Assembly (NCBI RefSeq): GCF_001050135.1
Contig: NZ_CP012040.1
Location: 1,984,001-2,048,000, forward strand
Direction of reading: 5' to 3'
Length of the DNA stretch: 64,000 nt
From: Cyclobacterium amurskyense
GTDB lineage: Bacteria > Bacteroidota > Bacteroidia > Cytophagales > Cyclobacteriaceae
Shown: piece by piece, positions 1 to 8,079 of the stretch
Numbering within the stretch: the first letter of the stretch is position 1
How the letters are laid out: the number at the start of each line of letters is the position of its first letter
Made by a program: the position numbers and the translations under genes
The notes under the pieces: generated by a model
What the model was told of the DNA's origin: nothing
The model's database searches: none
The model's input: only the letters and a program-made list of their open reading frames with translations

Positions 1-715
1 TTGTTTCTCCTGCAATATCCTCCAGCCACTCTTCCTTTAGGATTCCATTTACTCTTTCCGCTATGGCATTTTCATGTGGTGAAGCGGGCTTCGTCATACT
101 GATCCAAACTTTCTTCTTTTTCAATAGGTCGGTGTAATCATAACTGCAGTACTGTACCCCACGGTCCGAATGATGGACAAGGGAATAATGGTTAATGTTT
201 TCTTGAGACTGGAAAGCCACCTTCAGGGCTTCAAGTGCTGATTCAGCCTTCAGATCCAGAGAAAGATTCCAGCCCACTATTTTCTGGGAATAAGCATCCG
301 TAATAAGATACAGATACATGACTTGCCCATTTAGTAAAAGGTAGGTAATATCGGAAACCCATAACTGGTTGGGCCTGTAGACAACCATGTTTTCTACCAG
401 GTTATGGTACTTCCTAAGCCAATGATGGCTTTGGGTAGTGAAAAACTTCCTTTTTCTTTTGGTTACTAATAACCCGTTCACTCGAAGCAAATCAAACAGT
501 TTATCCCTGCCTATCTTGATTTTCATTCCTATTAGGTCTTTCTGAATCAGAGGGTTTATCTTTCTCAACCCCCATCTGGATGTTTTGGCCTTCTTTCTGA
601 TCTTTAAAACAAGACTCAAGACCACCTCTTCCTCAAATGCCCCGCGGTAAATATAATTTAAAGCTTTATAGTAGCCCTGCCTGCTCTTGCCAAACAATTC
701 ACAAAGTTGGGCCAA
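1..715 (-). CDS. IS3-family transposase OrfB (partial, copy 1)
   Basis: This is the N-terminal part of a DDE (rve-fold) transposase; the C-terminal part lies before the window. It corresponds to codons of the complete OrfB at 32063-33073. Visible blocks include the HTH_21-like start, the first catalytic Asp in WVSDITYL, the second in HHSDRGVQY, and the Glu region ENAIAERVNGILKEEW near base 1-90. It probably starts at TTG or, more likely, is made as an OrfAB fusion by -1 frameshifting at the end of orfA. Function is certain at family level; the product is incomplete only because of the window edge. Confidence 0.92.
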   Translation of the reverse strand, partial: MAQLCELFGKSRQGYYKALNYIYRGAFEEEVVLSLVLKIRKKAKTSRWGLRKINPLIQKDLIGMKIKIGRDKLFDLLRVNGLLVTKRKRKFFTTQSHHWLRKYHNLVENMVVYRPNQLWVSDITYLLLNGQVMYLYLITDAYSQKIVGWNLSLDLKAESALEALKVAFQSQENINHYSLVHHSDRGVQYCSYDYTDLLKKKKVWISMTKPASPHENAIAERVNGILKEEWLEDIAGET

Positions 716-717
716 AC

Positions 718-1110
718 TTACTTTTGGTTCTTCTTCTCTGAGTCTTTGAACTGTTTGGCACCAGACTTTTTTTCAAGATCTAGCCCATATTCTTCTTTGG
801 CAATATCTACCATGATCTGGTATGCCCTGCCCTTCAAACGGCTAAGCTTCAGCTCTTCTTCAAGTTGCCTTATACGGGCTTTTAACTCACTATTGGAATC
901 CTCTTTTATTGCCATGTTTTTTAAAATCGGAAGAGGATCTTTAGGAAGCCTTCTTTCAAGACCAGCAAAAATCCTCATCCATTCCAAGATAGCGGATTTG
1001 CTTTTAATTCCATAAATATGCCTTGCCTGTTCTTTGCTTAAAGTACCTGAAAGTACTTCCATAACGATTTTTCTCCTTGCATCTTCGGAGAACTTTTGTA
1101 ATTCACTCAT
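718..1110 (-). CDS. IS3-family transposase OrfA (copy 1)
   Basis: A 130-residue protein with an N-terminal helix-turn-helix (roughly residues 5-55, with SKEQARHIYGIKSKSAILEW) followed by a leucine-zipper-like coiled coil (about residues 70-100, ELKARIRQLEEELKLSRLKG). This is the standard OrfA layout of the IS3 family, in which OrfA binds the terminal repeats and is joined to OrfB by programmed frameshifting. It is identical to the copy at 33076-33468. The frame ends two bases before the OrfB frame opens. Confidence 0.93.
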   Translation of the reverse strand: MSELQKFSEDARRKIVMEVLSGTLSKEQARHIYGIKSKSAILEWMRIFAGLERRLPKDPLPILKNMAIKEDSNSELKARIRQLEEELKLSRLKGRAYQIMVDIAKEEYGLDLEKKSGAKQFKDSEKKNQK

Positions 1111-1172
1111 TTTGTCCGATTATAGGTTTACAATTTTTAATTAAATTGTGTCAACCTATTTCAGTACACGAC

Positions 1173-1269
1173 CGATTTTCTTGCGATTGCAACACTTCCC
1201 GTAAACACGGGACAGGCTTCATCCCTGACAATCAGGACAGAGAAATCCTATTTCATAATACGGGTTTAA
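1173..1269 (+). repeat. Right half of the ~218-bp structured intergenic repeat (copy A, IS-interrupted)
   Basis: Directly abutting the IS end, this segment matches the right half of the uninterrupted repeat at 53486-53703. It holds GCGATTGCAACACTTCCCGT, the CCCGT-AAAC-ACGGG mini-hairpin, a CCTGAC/GTCAGG pair and the terminal GGGTTTAA. The left half must lie beyond the IS, outside the window. The rest of the gap to the gene at 1406 shows only an AT-rich leader; AATCTTTG at 1356-1363 is a weak match to the Bacteroidota -7 element. Confidence 0.88.
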
Positions 1270-1405
1270 GGCCTTCCAAATACCTTTTTATTAATATGGG
1301 AAAAATTGCCAAGTAGCAAGGCAATTTGACCTAACCATTAGGGCTGTAAATGCTGAATCTTTGTATCGTAATTAATCAATAAACAAAAACAAACGAAAAA
1401 TTATT

Positions 1406-1948
1406 ATGACAACTACAGCAGCATTTAAAGTACCGACAAAATCTGAAGTATCTGAAAGCAACCAAGCTATTTTTGATCAGCTAGGAAAGCAAATTGGCTT
1501 TGTCCCAAATCTTTACGCTTTTTATGCCAAAAATGAAACGGCATTACCAGATTACTTGGCCCTTCAAGGCAGAAAAACAACGCTAAAAGCCAAAGAGAAA
1601 GAAGTTGTTAACCTGATTACTAGTCAAATCAATGGATGTAGATACTGCCAGTCAGCCCATACCGCTCTAGGCAAAATGAATGGATTTACCGACGAGCAAA
1701 TTATTGAAATCAGAGGTGGTTCAGCCAGTTTTGATGAAAAGCTTGATGCATTGGTAAAATTCACTGCAGCAACGGTAAGTAACCATGGTAAAGTAGAAGA
1801 AAGTGTCAAAGAAGCCTTTTTTGCCGCAGGATACAATGTAGCAAACTTGATAGATGTGGTCATACTTATCGGTGACAAAATCATGAGCAACTACCTTCAT
1901 AACCTTACAGGTTTTGAAATTGATTTCCCAAAAGCTCAAGAACTATAA
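1406..1948 (+). CDS. AhpD-like / carboxymuconolactone decarboxylase family protein
   Basis: A 180-residue cytosolic protein of the CMD/AhpD superfamily. The diagnostic CxxC...H motif is present: Cys78, Cys81 and His85 in INGCRYCQSAHTALG. In AhpD-type proteins this pair forms a redox-active disulfide that passes electrons to peroxiredoxins or reduces hydroperoxides itself. The length fits the peroxidase-related subgroup rather than true carboxymuconolactone decarboxylase. It opens a same-strand set of four genes (to 4618), all redox or oxidant-defence families, spaced by 71, 11 and about 59 bases, so probably one transcript. The IS/repeat boundary lies about 140 bases upstream and may have changed its promoter. 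Substrate is unknown. Confidence 0.88.
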   Translation: MTTTAAFKVPTKSEVSESNQAIFDQLGKQIGFVPNLYAFYAKNETALPDYLALQGRKTTLKAKEKEVVNLITSQINGCRYCQSAHTALGKMNGFTDEQIIEIRGGSASFDEKLDALVKFTAATVSNHGKVEESVKEAFFAAGYNVANLIDVVILIGDKIMSNYLHNLTGFEIDFPKAQEL

Positions 1949-2019
1949 ATTTCAACAAGGGTTTTGCAATAGGTATTCCTTTCGAATATTGTTGCAAAAC
2001 CTACTTTTAAACCCAAATT

Positions 2020-2466
2020 ATGCAAAACAAAATTTCAACACTCGGTTATAATATAGGAGTATTTGGCACAGCCCTCATACTTATTTGGATAGGATTGTTT
2101 AAGTTTACTCCTACAGAGGCAGCATTAATAAAGCCATTGGTAGAAAATCACTTCGCCATGAATTGGCTTTATAGTCTCTTGTCCTTACAGGCAGTTTCAA
2201 ACCTTATAGGTTTCTCAGAAATTGTCATCGGGGCATTATTGTTTGGCACAATGTATTGGCCACAATTAGGAAAAATTGCCGGCATAAGTTCCACTGTCAT
2301 TTTTATTACCACCCTTAGCTTCCTTATCACCACTCCCGGTGTTTGGAAATTAGTTGATGGCTTTCCAGTTACAGATTTCTTTTTGGTCAAAGACATCCCT
2401 TACCTTGCCGTATCATTAATGGTTTGGGGTAATTATTCAAAGGCTAAAGTTGATACTGAATTATAA
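2020..2466 (+). CDS. DUF417 / YkgB (RclC-like) inner-membrane protein
   Basis: A 148-residue membrane protein with four predicted hydrophobic segments (about residues 10-28, 45-70, 85-105, 120-140). IGLFKFTPTEAALIKPLVEN near the N-terminus is characteristic of the DUF417/YkgB family. The E. coli member RclC belongs to the reactive-chlorine-resistance regulon; that role is known for E. coli and only inferred here. It lies between an AhpD-like gene and a glutaredoxin/thioredoxin-reductase fusion, 11 bases before the latter, which supports an oxidant-defence role. No catalytic motif is visible, so its biochemical activity is unknown. Confidence 0.85.
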   Translation: MQNKISTLGYNIGVFGTALILIWIGLFKFTPTEAALIKPLVENHFAMNWLYSLLSLQAVSNLIGFSEIVIGALLFGTMYWPQLGKIAGISSTVIFITTLSFLITTPGVWKLVDGFPVTDFFLVKDIPYLAVSLMVWGNYSKAKVDTEL

Positions 2467-2477
2467 AAAACGCAACA

Positions 2478-3887
2478 ATGAACGAGATAACACTTTACGG
2501 TGCCGACTGGTGTCCTGATTGCCGAAGAGCAAAAGCTTTCTTATCCGAAAATAATATTGACTTCACTTTTATTGATGTGGATCTCGATGAAGCTGCTACA
2601 AAAAAAGTAGAGGCAATAAACAAGGGCAAGCGTATAATCCCAACCTTGATAATCAATGGAAAAAGTTATACCAATCCGGATAATGCAGCACTTTCCAGTA
2701 TCCTAGGGATAAACGAACAGGGAAGGGTTATACTTTACGGTGCCGATTGGTGCCCGGACTGTATCAAGTCAAAGTCCTTTTTGGTAGACAATAAAATTAA
2801 CTTTCAATACATCAATATTGATGAAAACGAATGGGCCATTCCCATAATTGAAAAAATCAACAATGGGAAAAGGAAAATTCCAACCATTCTCATTGATGAG
2901 GACATCTTGGTGGAACCTGAAAACGAAGCGCTGAGAATTGCCCTCAAATTGGATGAAGAGAAAATTACTAAGGTATTTGATAGTATTATCATTGGAGCTG
3001 GTGCCGCTGGCTTGACTACTTCTATTTATGCCCAAAGAGACCGATTCAGTACTTTAATTCTAGAGAAAAAAACGGTAGGTGGAAATGCCTTTTTAACCGA
3101 AAAAATTGAAAATTATCCTGGCTTTACTTCCATTTCAGGTCCTGACCTAATGGACAAAATGGAAGAGCAAGCAAGAATATATGGTGCAACCATAAAGACA
3201 GGCGAAGAAGTGGTAAGCATAGAGAAGGTCAACAACCTTTTTAACGTGAGGACCAAAACAAATTTGTTTTTTGGGCGCTCTGTGGTACTGTCTACAGGTT
3301 CTACTTACGAGAAGCTCAACATACCAGGCGAAAGCGAGTTGATAGGTGTGAGTGTGCACTTTTGCGCTACCTGTGATGGCGCTTTCTACAGAGATAGGGA
3401 AGTGATTGTTGTAGGTGGTGGAAACTCGGCTTTGGAAGAAGGCATCTTTCTTTCTGGCTTTACGAAGAAAGTAAAAATCATAAACCGAAGAGCCTCCTTT
3501 AAGGCATCGCAAACCTATATAGATAAACTGCCTGAACTTGACAATGTAGAAACCCATTACAATAAGGATGCTTTAGCATTGGATATTGACCAAGATGGAA
3601 AATTTGCAGGCTTGAGAGTTAGGGATTCGATAACGGGTGAAGAAGAAGTGATCAGTGCTGATGGCGTTTTCATCTTTGTGGGCCTAAAACCCAACAATGC
3701 AAGTTTTAAAGGTTTGGTGGAAATGAATGAACGTGGTTTTATAACCACCACAGGTTTGGCAAAAACATCGGTCCATGGAATATTTGCCGCAGGAGACAAC
3801 CGTGAAGGAGCTATCGCTCAGGTAGCTGCTGCTACTGGCGAGGGAGTTTTGGCTAGCTATGGATTGAGAGAGTTTCTAAAAAATTAA
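2478..3887 (+). CDS. Glutaredoxin-glutaredoxin-thioredoxin reductase fusion protein
   Basis: A 469-residue three-domain flavoenzyme. Residues 1-80 and 84-158 are two glutaredoxin/mycoredoxin-like domains, each with the active site GADWCPDC (Cys12/Cys15 and Cys92/Cys95). From about residue 165 follows a thioredoxin-reductase domain with an FAD-binding GAGAAGL motif, the redox-active CATCD (Cys296/Cys299) and an NADPH-binding GGGNSALEE motif. The design suggests NADPH electrons pass through FAD and the CATC pair to the fused CPDC domains and then to a partner, plausibly the AhpD-like protein or the peroxiredoxin encoded on either side. Ordinary thioredoxin reductases are about 310 residues, so the tandem Grx head is an addition. 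The two heads are clearly related to each other, indicating internal duplication. Confidence 0.9.
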   Translation: MNEITLYGADWCPDCRRAKAFLSENNIDFTFIDVDLDEAATKKVEAINKGKRIIPTLIINGKSYTNPDNAALSSILGINEQGRVILYGADWCPDCIKSKSFLVDNKINFQYINIDENEWAIPIIEKINNGKRKIPTILIDEDILVEPENEALRIALKLDEEKITKVFDSIIIGAGAAGLTTSIYAQRDRFSTLILEKKTVGGNAFLTEKIENYPGFTSISGPDLMDKMEEQARIYGATIKTGEEVVSIEKVNNLFNVRTKTNLFFGRSVVLSTGSTYEKLNIPGESELIGVSVHFCATCDGAFYRDREVIVVGGGNSALEEGIFLSGFTKKVKIINRRASFKASQTYIDKLPELDNVETHYNKDALALDIDQDGKFAGLRVRDSITGEEEVISADGVFIFVGLKPNNASFKGLVEMNERGFITTTGLAKTSVHGIFAAGDNREGAIAQVAAATGEGVLASYGLREFLKN

Positions 3888-3946
3888 TTTATAATCCTTG
3901 GCATCGTTTTTAGCCGACTAGTGTATAGTTATTGGAATTAAAAGCT

Positions 3947-4618
3947 ATGGGTAATATGAATGAACAAGCAAGAGTGACCTTACAGGAAGAACTACAACAG
4001 CAAAAAGACAAGTTCGATGAAACTGCTACTGACGAAACTAAAATCACCTATAAAAAAGGCATAGATGAAGTTGTGGAAAGTGGCTTGGTTGAAATAGCCC
4101 TACAAGTAGGCGAATCGGCTCCGGATTTTGTATTGAACAATGCAAAAGGAGAAAGGGTAAAACTTTCTGATCACTTAAAAAATGGCCCAGTTGTTCTTAC
4201 CTGGTACCGGGGAGGCTGGTGTCCTTATTGCAACCTAACCTTGTATCATTTACAGCAAACTTTACCAGTATTCAAAGCACTTGGTGCCCAACTTCTGGCA
4301 TTGACACCAGAACTTCCAGACAAATCACTAAGTACCTCAGAAAAGAACAATTTAGCATTTGAAGTATTAAGTGACATTGACAATAGAGTGGGGAAACAGT
4401 ACGGCATCGTCTTTCAACTTCACGAAGGAGTGGCAAAGATATATGGCCAAAAGTTCAGTCTCAGTGCTTACAATGGCAATAAAGAAAATGAACTCCCACT
4501 TGCTGCTACCTATATTATTGGTCAGGACGGCATTATAGAATATGCCTTTTTGGACGCGGATTATAGAAACAGAGCTAATCCAGAAGACTTGGTGGCCTTT
4601 TTAAAAAACAAGAAATAA
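3947..4618 (+). CDS. Peroxiredoxin-like (AhpC/TSA family) protein
   Basis: A thioredoxin-fold protein of about 223 residues. After an N-terminal helical region of about 50 residues comes the redoxin core: GESAPDFVLNNAKGERVKLS, then VVLTWYRGGWCPYCNLTLY with Cys92 and Cys95. Proteins of this 'peroxiredoxin-like' group reduce peroxides with a CxxC pair rather than the usual PxxxTxxC. I chose the ATG at 3947 (MGNMNEQ); the frame extends to a TTG at 3932, and an ATG at 3956 is also possible. It is the last gene of the redox operon, 59 bases after the reductase fusion, its likely electron donor. A dense cluster of palindromic repeats follows. Confidence 0.85.
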   Translation: MGNMNEQARVTLQEELQQQKDKFDETATDETKITYKKGIDEVVESGLVEIALQVGESAPDFVLNNAKGERVKLSDHLKNGPVVLTWYRGGWCPYCNLTLYHLQQTLPVFKALGAQLLALTPELPDKSLSTSEKNNLAFEVLSDIDNRVGKQYGIVFQLHEGVAKIYGQKFSLSAYNGNKENELPLAATYIIGQDGIIEYAFLDADYRNRANPEDLVAFLKNKK

Positions 4619-4655
4619 GCGGGTGCTAAGGCCTAGATCAGGTAAACCCGTGTTT

Positions 4656-4703
4656 GATTTTGTCGGTATTGTTGCATTTTCCCGTAACAATGCTGACAAA
4701 ATC
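4656..4703. repeat. Hairpin repeat type 2, copy 1
   Basis: A long inverted repeat with arms GATTTTGTCGGTATTGTTGC (4656-4675) and GTAACAATGCTGACAAAATC (4684-4703), nearly perfect over 20 bases with an 8-base loop. A second copy lies at 5176-5226. In both copies the arm is preceded by a degenerate stretch with GGGTGCT...ACCCGTG. It follows the redox operon and could end transcription or stabilise the 3' end, but there is no T-run. Confidence 0.8.
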
Positions 4704-4722
4704 TACCCCTGTTGTACCTATT

Positions 4723-4941
4723 TTAACCCGAAATATGCAATAGACCATCTATTACGTGCTGAAATCGCTTCAAAATCACCCACTTCGTTGCTGCTTTCAA
4801 TTTCACCATAGCGGTGTTATGCTAAAATCTCCAAACAGCCTGATTGTCTCGCGATTGCAACACTTCCCGTAAACACGGGACAGGCTTCACCTCGGACTAT
4901 TGGTCAGAACGGAGAAATCCTATTACATAATCTGGGTTTAA
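4723..4941 (+). repeat. ~218-bp structured intergenic repeat, copy B (intact)
   Basis: Uninterrupted copy of the family described for 53486-53703. It runs from TTAACCCGAAATATGCAATA to the terminal GGGTTTAA, with internal GCTGAAATCGCTTCAAAATC, CTCCAAACAGCCTG and the CCCGTAAACACGGG mini-hairpin. The two ends form an imperfect inverted repeat of about 20 bases. The whole 4619-5400 gap holds this element, two copies of hairpin repeat type 2, further small palindromes and no credible gene. Confidence 0.88.
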
Positions 4942-5109
4942 ATTTAGCATTTATTGATGTGTAGTAAGAGAAGCTTTATCCATCCAAGAAATCCGATTTA
5001 GCTAAAACTTCTGAGAAAATAAACTCCCTAAATCCTTTAGCTTTAGTGGCTATAAAGGAAATCTTCAGTATTACCAGAAAAAACGCAATCACACCTTTTC
5101 CCGAAAGAA

Positions 5110-5226
5110 GCCTGAAAGGCTTCAACAACAATAACCACGGGTGCTTAACCCGTGGACAAGGAAAAACATGTGGATGATTTTGGCGGCATTGTTGCATTTT
5201 TTTTCCGCAACAATGATGACAAAATC
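5110..5226. repeat. Hairpin repeat type 2, copy 2 (composite palindrome)
   Basis: Three hairpins in series: GCCT-GAA-AGGC (5110-5120), CCACGGGT/ACCCGTGG (5135-5155), and a long one with arms GATTTTGGCGGCATTGTTGC (5176-5195) and GCAACAATGATGACAAAATC (5207-5226). The last is the counterpart of 4656-4703. No protein is credible across it. Such clustered palindromes behave like REP-type extragenic repeats; the family here is not one I can name. Confidence 0.75.
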
Positions 5227-5400
5227 TAACCGAAGCAGGCTCAATTAAAATGTAAAAAAGGGCACCAACTAACGTTATATTACTACCTATACAAACACCC
5301 CAACTTACTGGAAAAGTGAAATTAAATATTGGAACAGTTATTGAAGTACAAATAGCAACTTAAAAAATATAATCTAAGTATCTATTTAAAGAAATTTGAA

Positions 5401-6318
5401 ATGTATAAAATAATCTCAATTTTCAGTTGTGTGCTCATAATGGCTGCCTGTGATGTTACTTCCGACAACGAGCCAGATAAAGACATTAACCCTAAAGTTA
5501 CCGGCACAAAATTTGGGATAAGTAAAGTCCCCATGGAGGAGGCTTACACCGCATTAAAAACGGCACTGAATAACAACGATCAAATCGGAATAGTGGCAGA
5601 AGTAGATCATGCACAAAACGCTGCCTCTCTAGGTAAAGAATTAGGCCCAACCAAAATTATCTTCTTCGGAAACCCTAATCTTGGCACTCCTTTAATGCAA
5701 AAAAATCAGCTTGCGGGATTAGACCTCCCACAAAAAGTATTGTTTTACACAATGGAAGATTCCGTTTTTGCCCTCTACAATAGCACAGAATATTTGGCAT
5801 CGCGTCATGCCTTAGGAGGGGAGCAGAACCTCACTCAGATTTCCGCTGCACTGGAAAACCTCGTAGGTGGAGCAATACAAAATGATCTAAGCAGTAGTTT
5901 CTCTCAATCGGTTACAGCAAATGAAGGGATAGAAACAGTAACGAGCTCCCAGGATTTCGAAGCTACCTACCAAAGTTTAAAAACCATCATTTCCGAAAAT
6001 GAAAACCTCTCCATCTTGGCGGAGTTAGACCATCAGGCAAATGCCCAAAGCAAAGGACTTGAATTGAGGCCTACAAAAATCATAACATTCGGCAATCCCA
6101 ATTTAGGTACACCATTAATGCAGGAATCTCAAACAATAGGTTTGGATTTACCCCAAAAAATTCTTGTATGGGAAGATGCTGATGGTAAAGTCCACCTTTC
6201 TTACAATGACCCTGAATTTTTGAGTATGCGTCATCAGATTACAGGAAGTGAGACGGAAATTGATCAAATCAGCAATGCCCTTCAAAATATAACCAACGCC
6301 GCAGCTGGGAACAATTGA
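5401..6318 (+). CDS. Tandem DUF302 lipoprotein
   Basis: A 305-residue predicted lipoprotein: signal peptide with lipobox LIMAAC, lipidated Cys17. Two DUF302 domains follow, about residues 45-165 and 195-300. Each carries the family core: DHAQNAASLGKELGPTKIIF...GNPNLGTPLMQ...LDLPQK in the first, DHQANAQSKGLELRPTKIIT and the same GNPNLGTPLMQ in the second, with LSYNDPEFL after it. DUF302 is a small alpha/beta fold of unknown function often found singly in cytosolic or periplasmic proteins. Duplication plus lipid anchoring is notable. It stands alone on its strand with repeats upstream and 231 bases downstream before the next gene. Function unknown. Confidence 0.88.
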   Translation: MYKIISIFSCVLIMAACDVTSDNEPDKDINPKVTGTKFGISKVPMEEAYTALKTALNNNDQIGIVAEVDHAQNAASLGKELGPTKIIFFGNPNLGTPLMQKNQLAGLDLPQKVLFYTMEDSVFALYNSTEYLASRHALGGEQNLTQISAALENLVGGAIQNDLSSSFSQSVTANEGIETVTSSQDFEATYQSLKTIISENENLSILAELDHQANAQSKGLELRPTKIITFGNPNLGTPLMQESQTIGLDLPQKILVWEDADGKVHLSYNDPEFLSMRHQITGSETEIDQISNALQNITNAAAGNN

Positions 6319-6549
6319 TTTCCCCTACCGCTCTCTTAGCTTGTTTTAGGTAAATCAGCAATATGCTTTTATAAGAATCTTCACTTGATCTATTGGTCAG
6401 GTAAAGATTTTACTTTTAGTCCAATCCTACTCATTTTATCAGGTGATGGTTTCTTAGATAATTTATTTGGTCTAGTGGCTTGTTTTAGGCAATACTTTTT
6501 GATAGATTAAAAACGTAATAATTAGCCTAACCTATTTAACATTAAACCT

Positions 6550-7995
6550 ATGAAACCATTTAAACATTTTTCACCCCTACTATTATTCATACTCCTAATA
6601 AGTTGCCTCTGTGGGGAGATCTCTGCCCAAGAAAAACCATTAAAACCTAGGGTCATCGTCACAAGTGATGGAGAAATAGATGATGAATGCTCCCTGGTTC
6701 GATTCCTGCTTTATGCCAATGAATGGGACATAGAAGGGATCATTACCTCCAGTTCTCAGTACCATTGGCATGGACACAAATGGGCAGGAGACGACTGGGC
6801 AATTCCTTACCTGGAAGCTTATGCAAAGGTTCAACCCAACCTCCTCAAACATGATAAAGCGTTTCCCGCCGCAGCCTACCTCAGAGAACGCACTTTTCTC
6901 GGTAATGTAGAGACCGAAGGAGAAATGGAAAAAATAACAGCAGGCTCCCAACATATCGTTAAAGTGCTCTTGGATGAATCTGATGATCGCCCGATTTGGA
7001 TTCAAGCCTGGGGCGGAACCAATACCATAGCAAGGGCATTGAAAACAATAGAAGAAGACCATGCAGACATGATGGAAAAGGTAGCCAGTAAAATCCGATT
7101 CTATTTTATCTGGGAACAAGACGATACCTACCAAAAATACATTCGGCCTGTCTGGGGAAAATTCAATATCCCAACCATCATCTCAGATCAGTTTATTGCC
7201 ATTTTCTATCATTGGAAAAAGTATCTGCCTGCTGAACAACAGAAATACCTGGATGCCGATTGGATGAAGGAAAACATTCTGGAAGGCCACGGCCCTTTGT
7301 TATCCATGTATCCTGCGCATAAATCAGGAGACAAGGGTTTCGAAGAAGGAGACTTTAGATCCGAAGGGGATTCTCCTGCCTTTCTTCATACCATTCCTAC
7401 AGGTTTACGAAGCATGGAATCACCGGACTTTGGAGGCTGGGGTGGCAGGTATGTAAAGGTGCGGGAAAACACCTGGCTAGACCCTGTGGCTGACCCTTCT
7501 TACAAATATCCTGAAGGAAGGTGGTATGGAAATTCTGCATGGGGGAGAGAGCGGCTCAAAGAAGCCATTCCCAATGACCAGGAGTTGACGGATTATTTGG
7601 AACCGCTTTGGCGTTGGACCGTAGCAATGCAAAACGATTTTGCTGCACGTGCCGATTGGACCATCAAATCCTACCAGGAGGCCAACCACGAACCTACCGT
7701 CGTCCTTGCTCACCCTCAGGACTTATCCCTTAAGGCAGGAGCAAAAATAGAGCTAAGTGCAGCAGGTTCACATGACCCAGATGGGGATGAACTTAGGTAT
7801 TCCTGGTGGCAATACAAGGACCCTGGAACGTATAAAGGAGAGGTATTGATCCAGAAAGCAGGAAATCAAAAAGCTACGCTAACAGTACCTAAAGATGCCA
7901 AGCCAGGTCAAACCATCCATATCATCTGTGAAGTGACTGACAATGGAAGCCCTCAATTGACCAGATACAGGCGTGTGATAGTTACTGTAATTTAA
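6550..7995 (+). CDS. DUF1593 (Sde182-like) secreted nucleoside-hydrolase-like protein
   Basis: A 481-residue exported protein: signal peptide to about residue 26 (ISAQ). An N-terminal nucleoside-hydrolase-like domain follows, with RVIVTSDGEIDDECSLVRF resembling the Asp-rich metal site of that fold. The C-terminal part (about 390-481) is an Ig/PKD-like beta domain with ELSAAGSHDPDGDELRYSWW. The pair matches the DUF1593 family, whose characterised relative is the Saccharophagus cellulose-binding protein Sde182. A role in polysaccharide or nucleoside salvage outside the inner membrane is an inference; no neighbouring glycan-use genes support it. The 231-base upstream gap holds a repeated GCTTGTTTTAGG (about 6340 and 6478). 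Confidence 0.85.
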   Translation: MKPFKHFSPLLLFILLISCLCGEISAQEKPLKPRVIVTSDGEIDDECSLVRFLLYANEWDIEGIITSSSQYHWHGHKWAGDDWAIPYLEAYAKVQPNLLKHDKAFPAAAYLRERTFLGNVETEGEMEKITAGSQHIVKVLLDESDDRPIWIQAWGGTNTIARALKTIEEDHADMMEKVASKIRFYFIWEQDDTYQKYIRPVWGKFNIPTIISDQFIAIFYHWKKYLPAEQQKYLDADWMKENILEGHGPLLSMYPAHKSGDKGFEEGDFRSEGDSPAFLHTIPTGLRSMESPDFGGWGGRYVKVRENTWLDPVADPSYKYPEGRWYGNSAWGRERLKEAIPNDQELTDYLEPLWRWTVAMQNDFAARADWTIKSYQEANHEPTVVLAHPQDLSLKAGAKIELSAAGSHDPDGDELRYSWWQYKDPGTYKGEVLIQKAGNQKATLTVPKDAKPGQTIHIICEVTDNGSPQLTRYRRVIVTVI

Positions 7996-8079
7996 GGTGG
8001 AGAGAATCAAAAAAGCATATTTGTAAAAAGGCAATAATTTATGACTGGAAAATGAATTTCCAGTCATAAATCTACATAA

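Larger units (their letters stand above)
1..1172 (-). mobile_element. IS3-family insertion sequence, copy 1 (cut by window start)
   Basis: This stretch matches the complete copy at 32359-33530 with a constant offset of 32358 and no difference in any part I compared. It carries orfA intact and the upstream part of orfB. The right terminal inverted repeat ends at 1172 with outer bases GTCGTGTACTGAAATAGG when read inward. The left end lies outside the window. The element sits in the same intergenic repeat, at the same internal point to within a base or two, as copy 2. Near-identity of two copies suggests recent transposition. Confidence 0.93.

Noticed and set aside
707..1015. Plus-strand ORF of 102 codons, repeated at 33065-33373
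   Set aside because: It is antisense to OrfA in both IS copies; duplication follows from the IS, and composition (Ser/Phe-rich) is that of a shadow frame.
1077..1316. Plus-strand 79-codon ORF across the IS end and repeat
   Set aside because: It spans the IS/repeat junction and non-coding hairpins; no protein features.
4623..4811. 62-codon ORF after the peroxiredoxin-like gene
   Set aside because: It lies in palindromic repeats present elsewhere in the window without a conserved frame.
4976..5197. Minus-strand 73-codon ORF
   Set aside because: Runs through the hairpin repeat cluster; no domain, no conservation expected.
4619..5400. Possible CRISPR array
   Set aside because: The repeats here are unequal palindromes, not regularly spaced direct repeats with unique spacers, and no cas genes are present.
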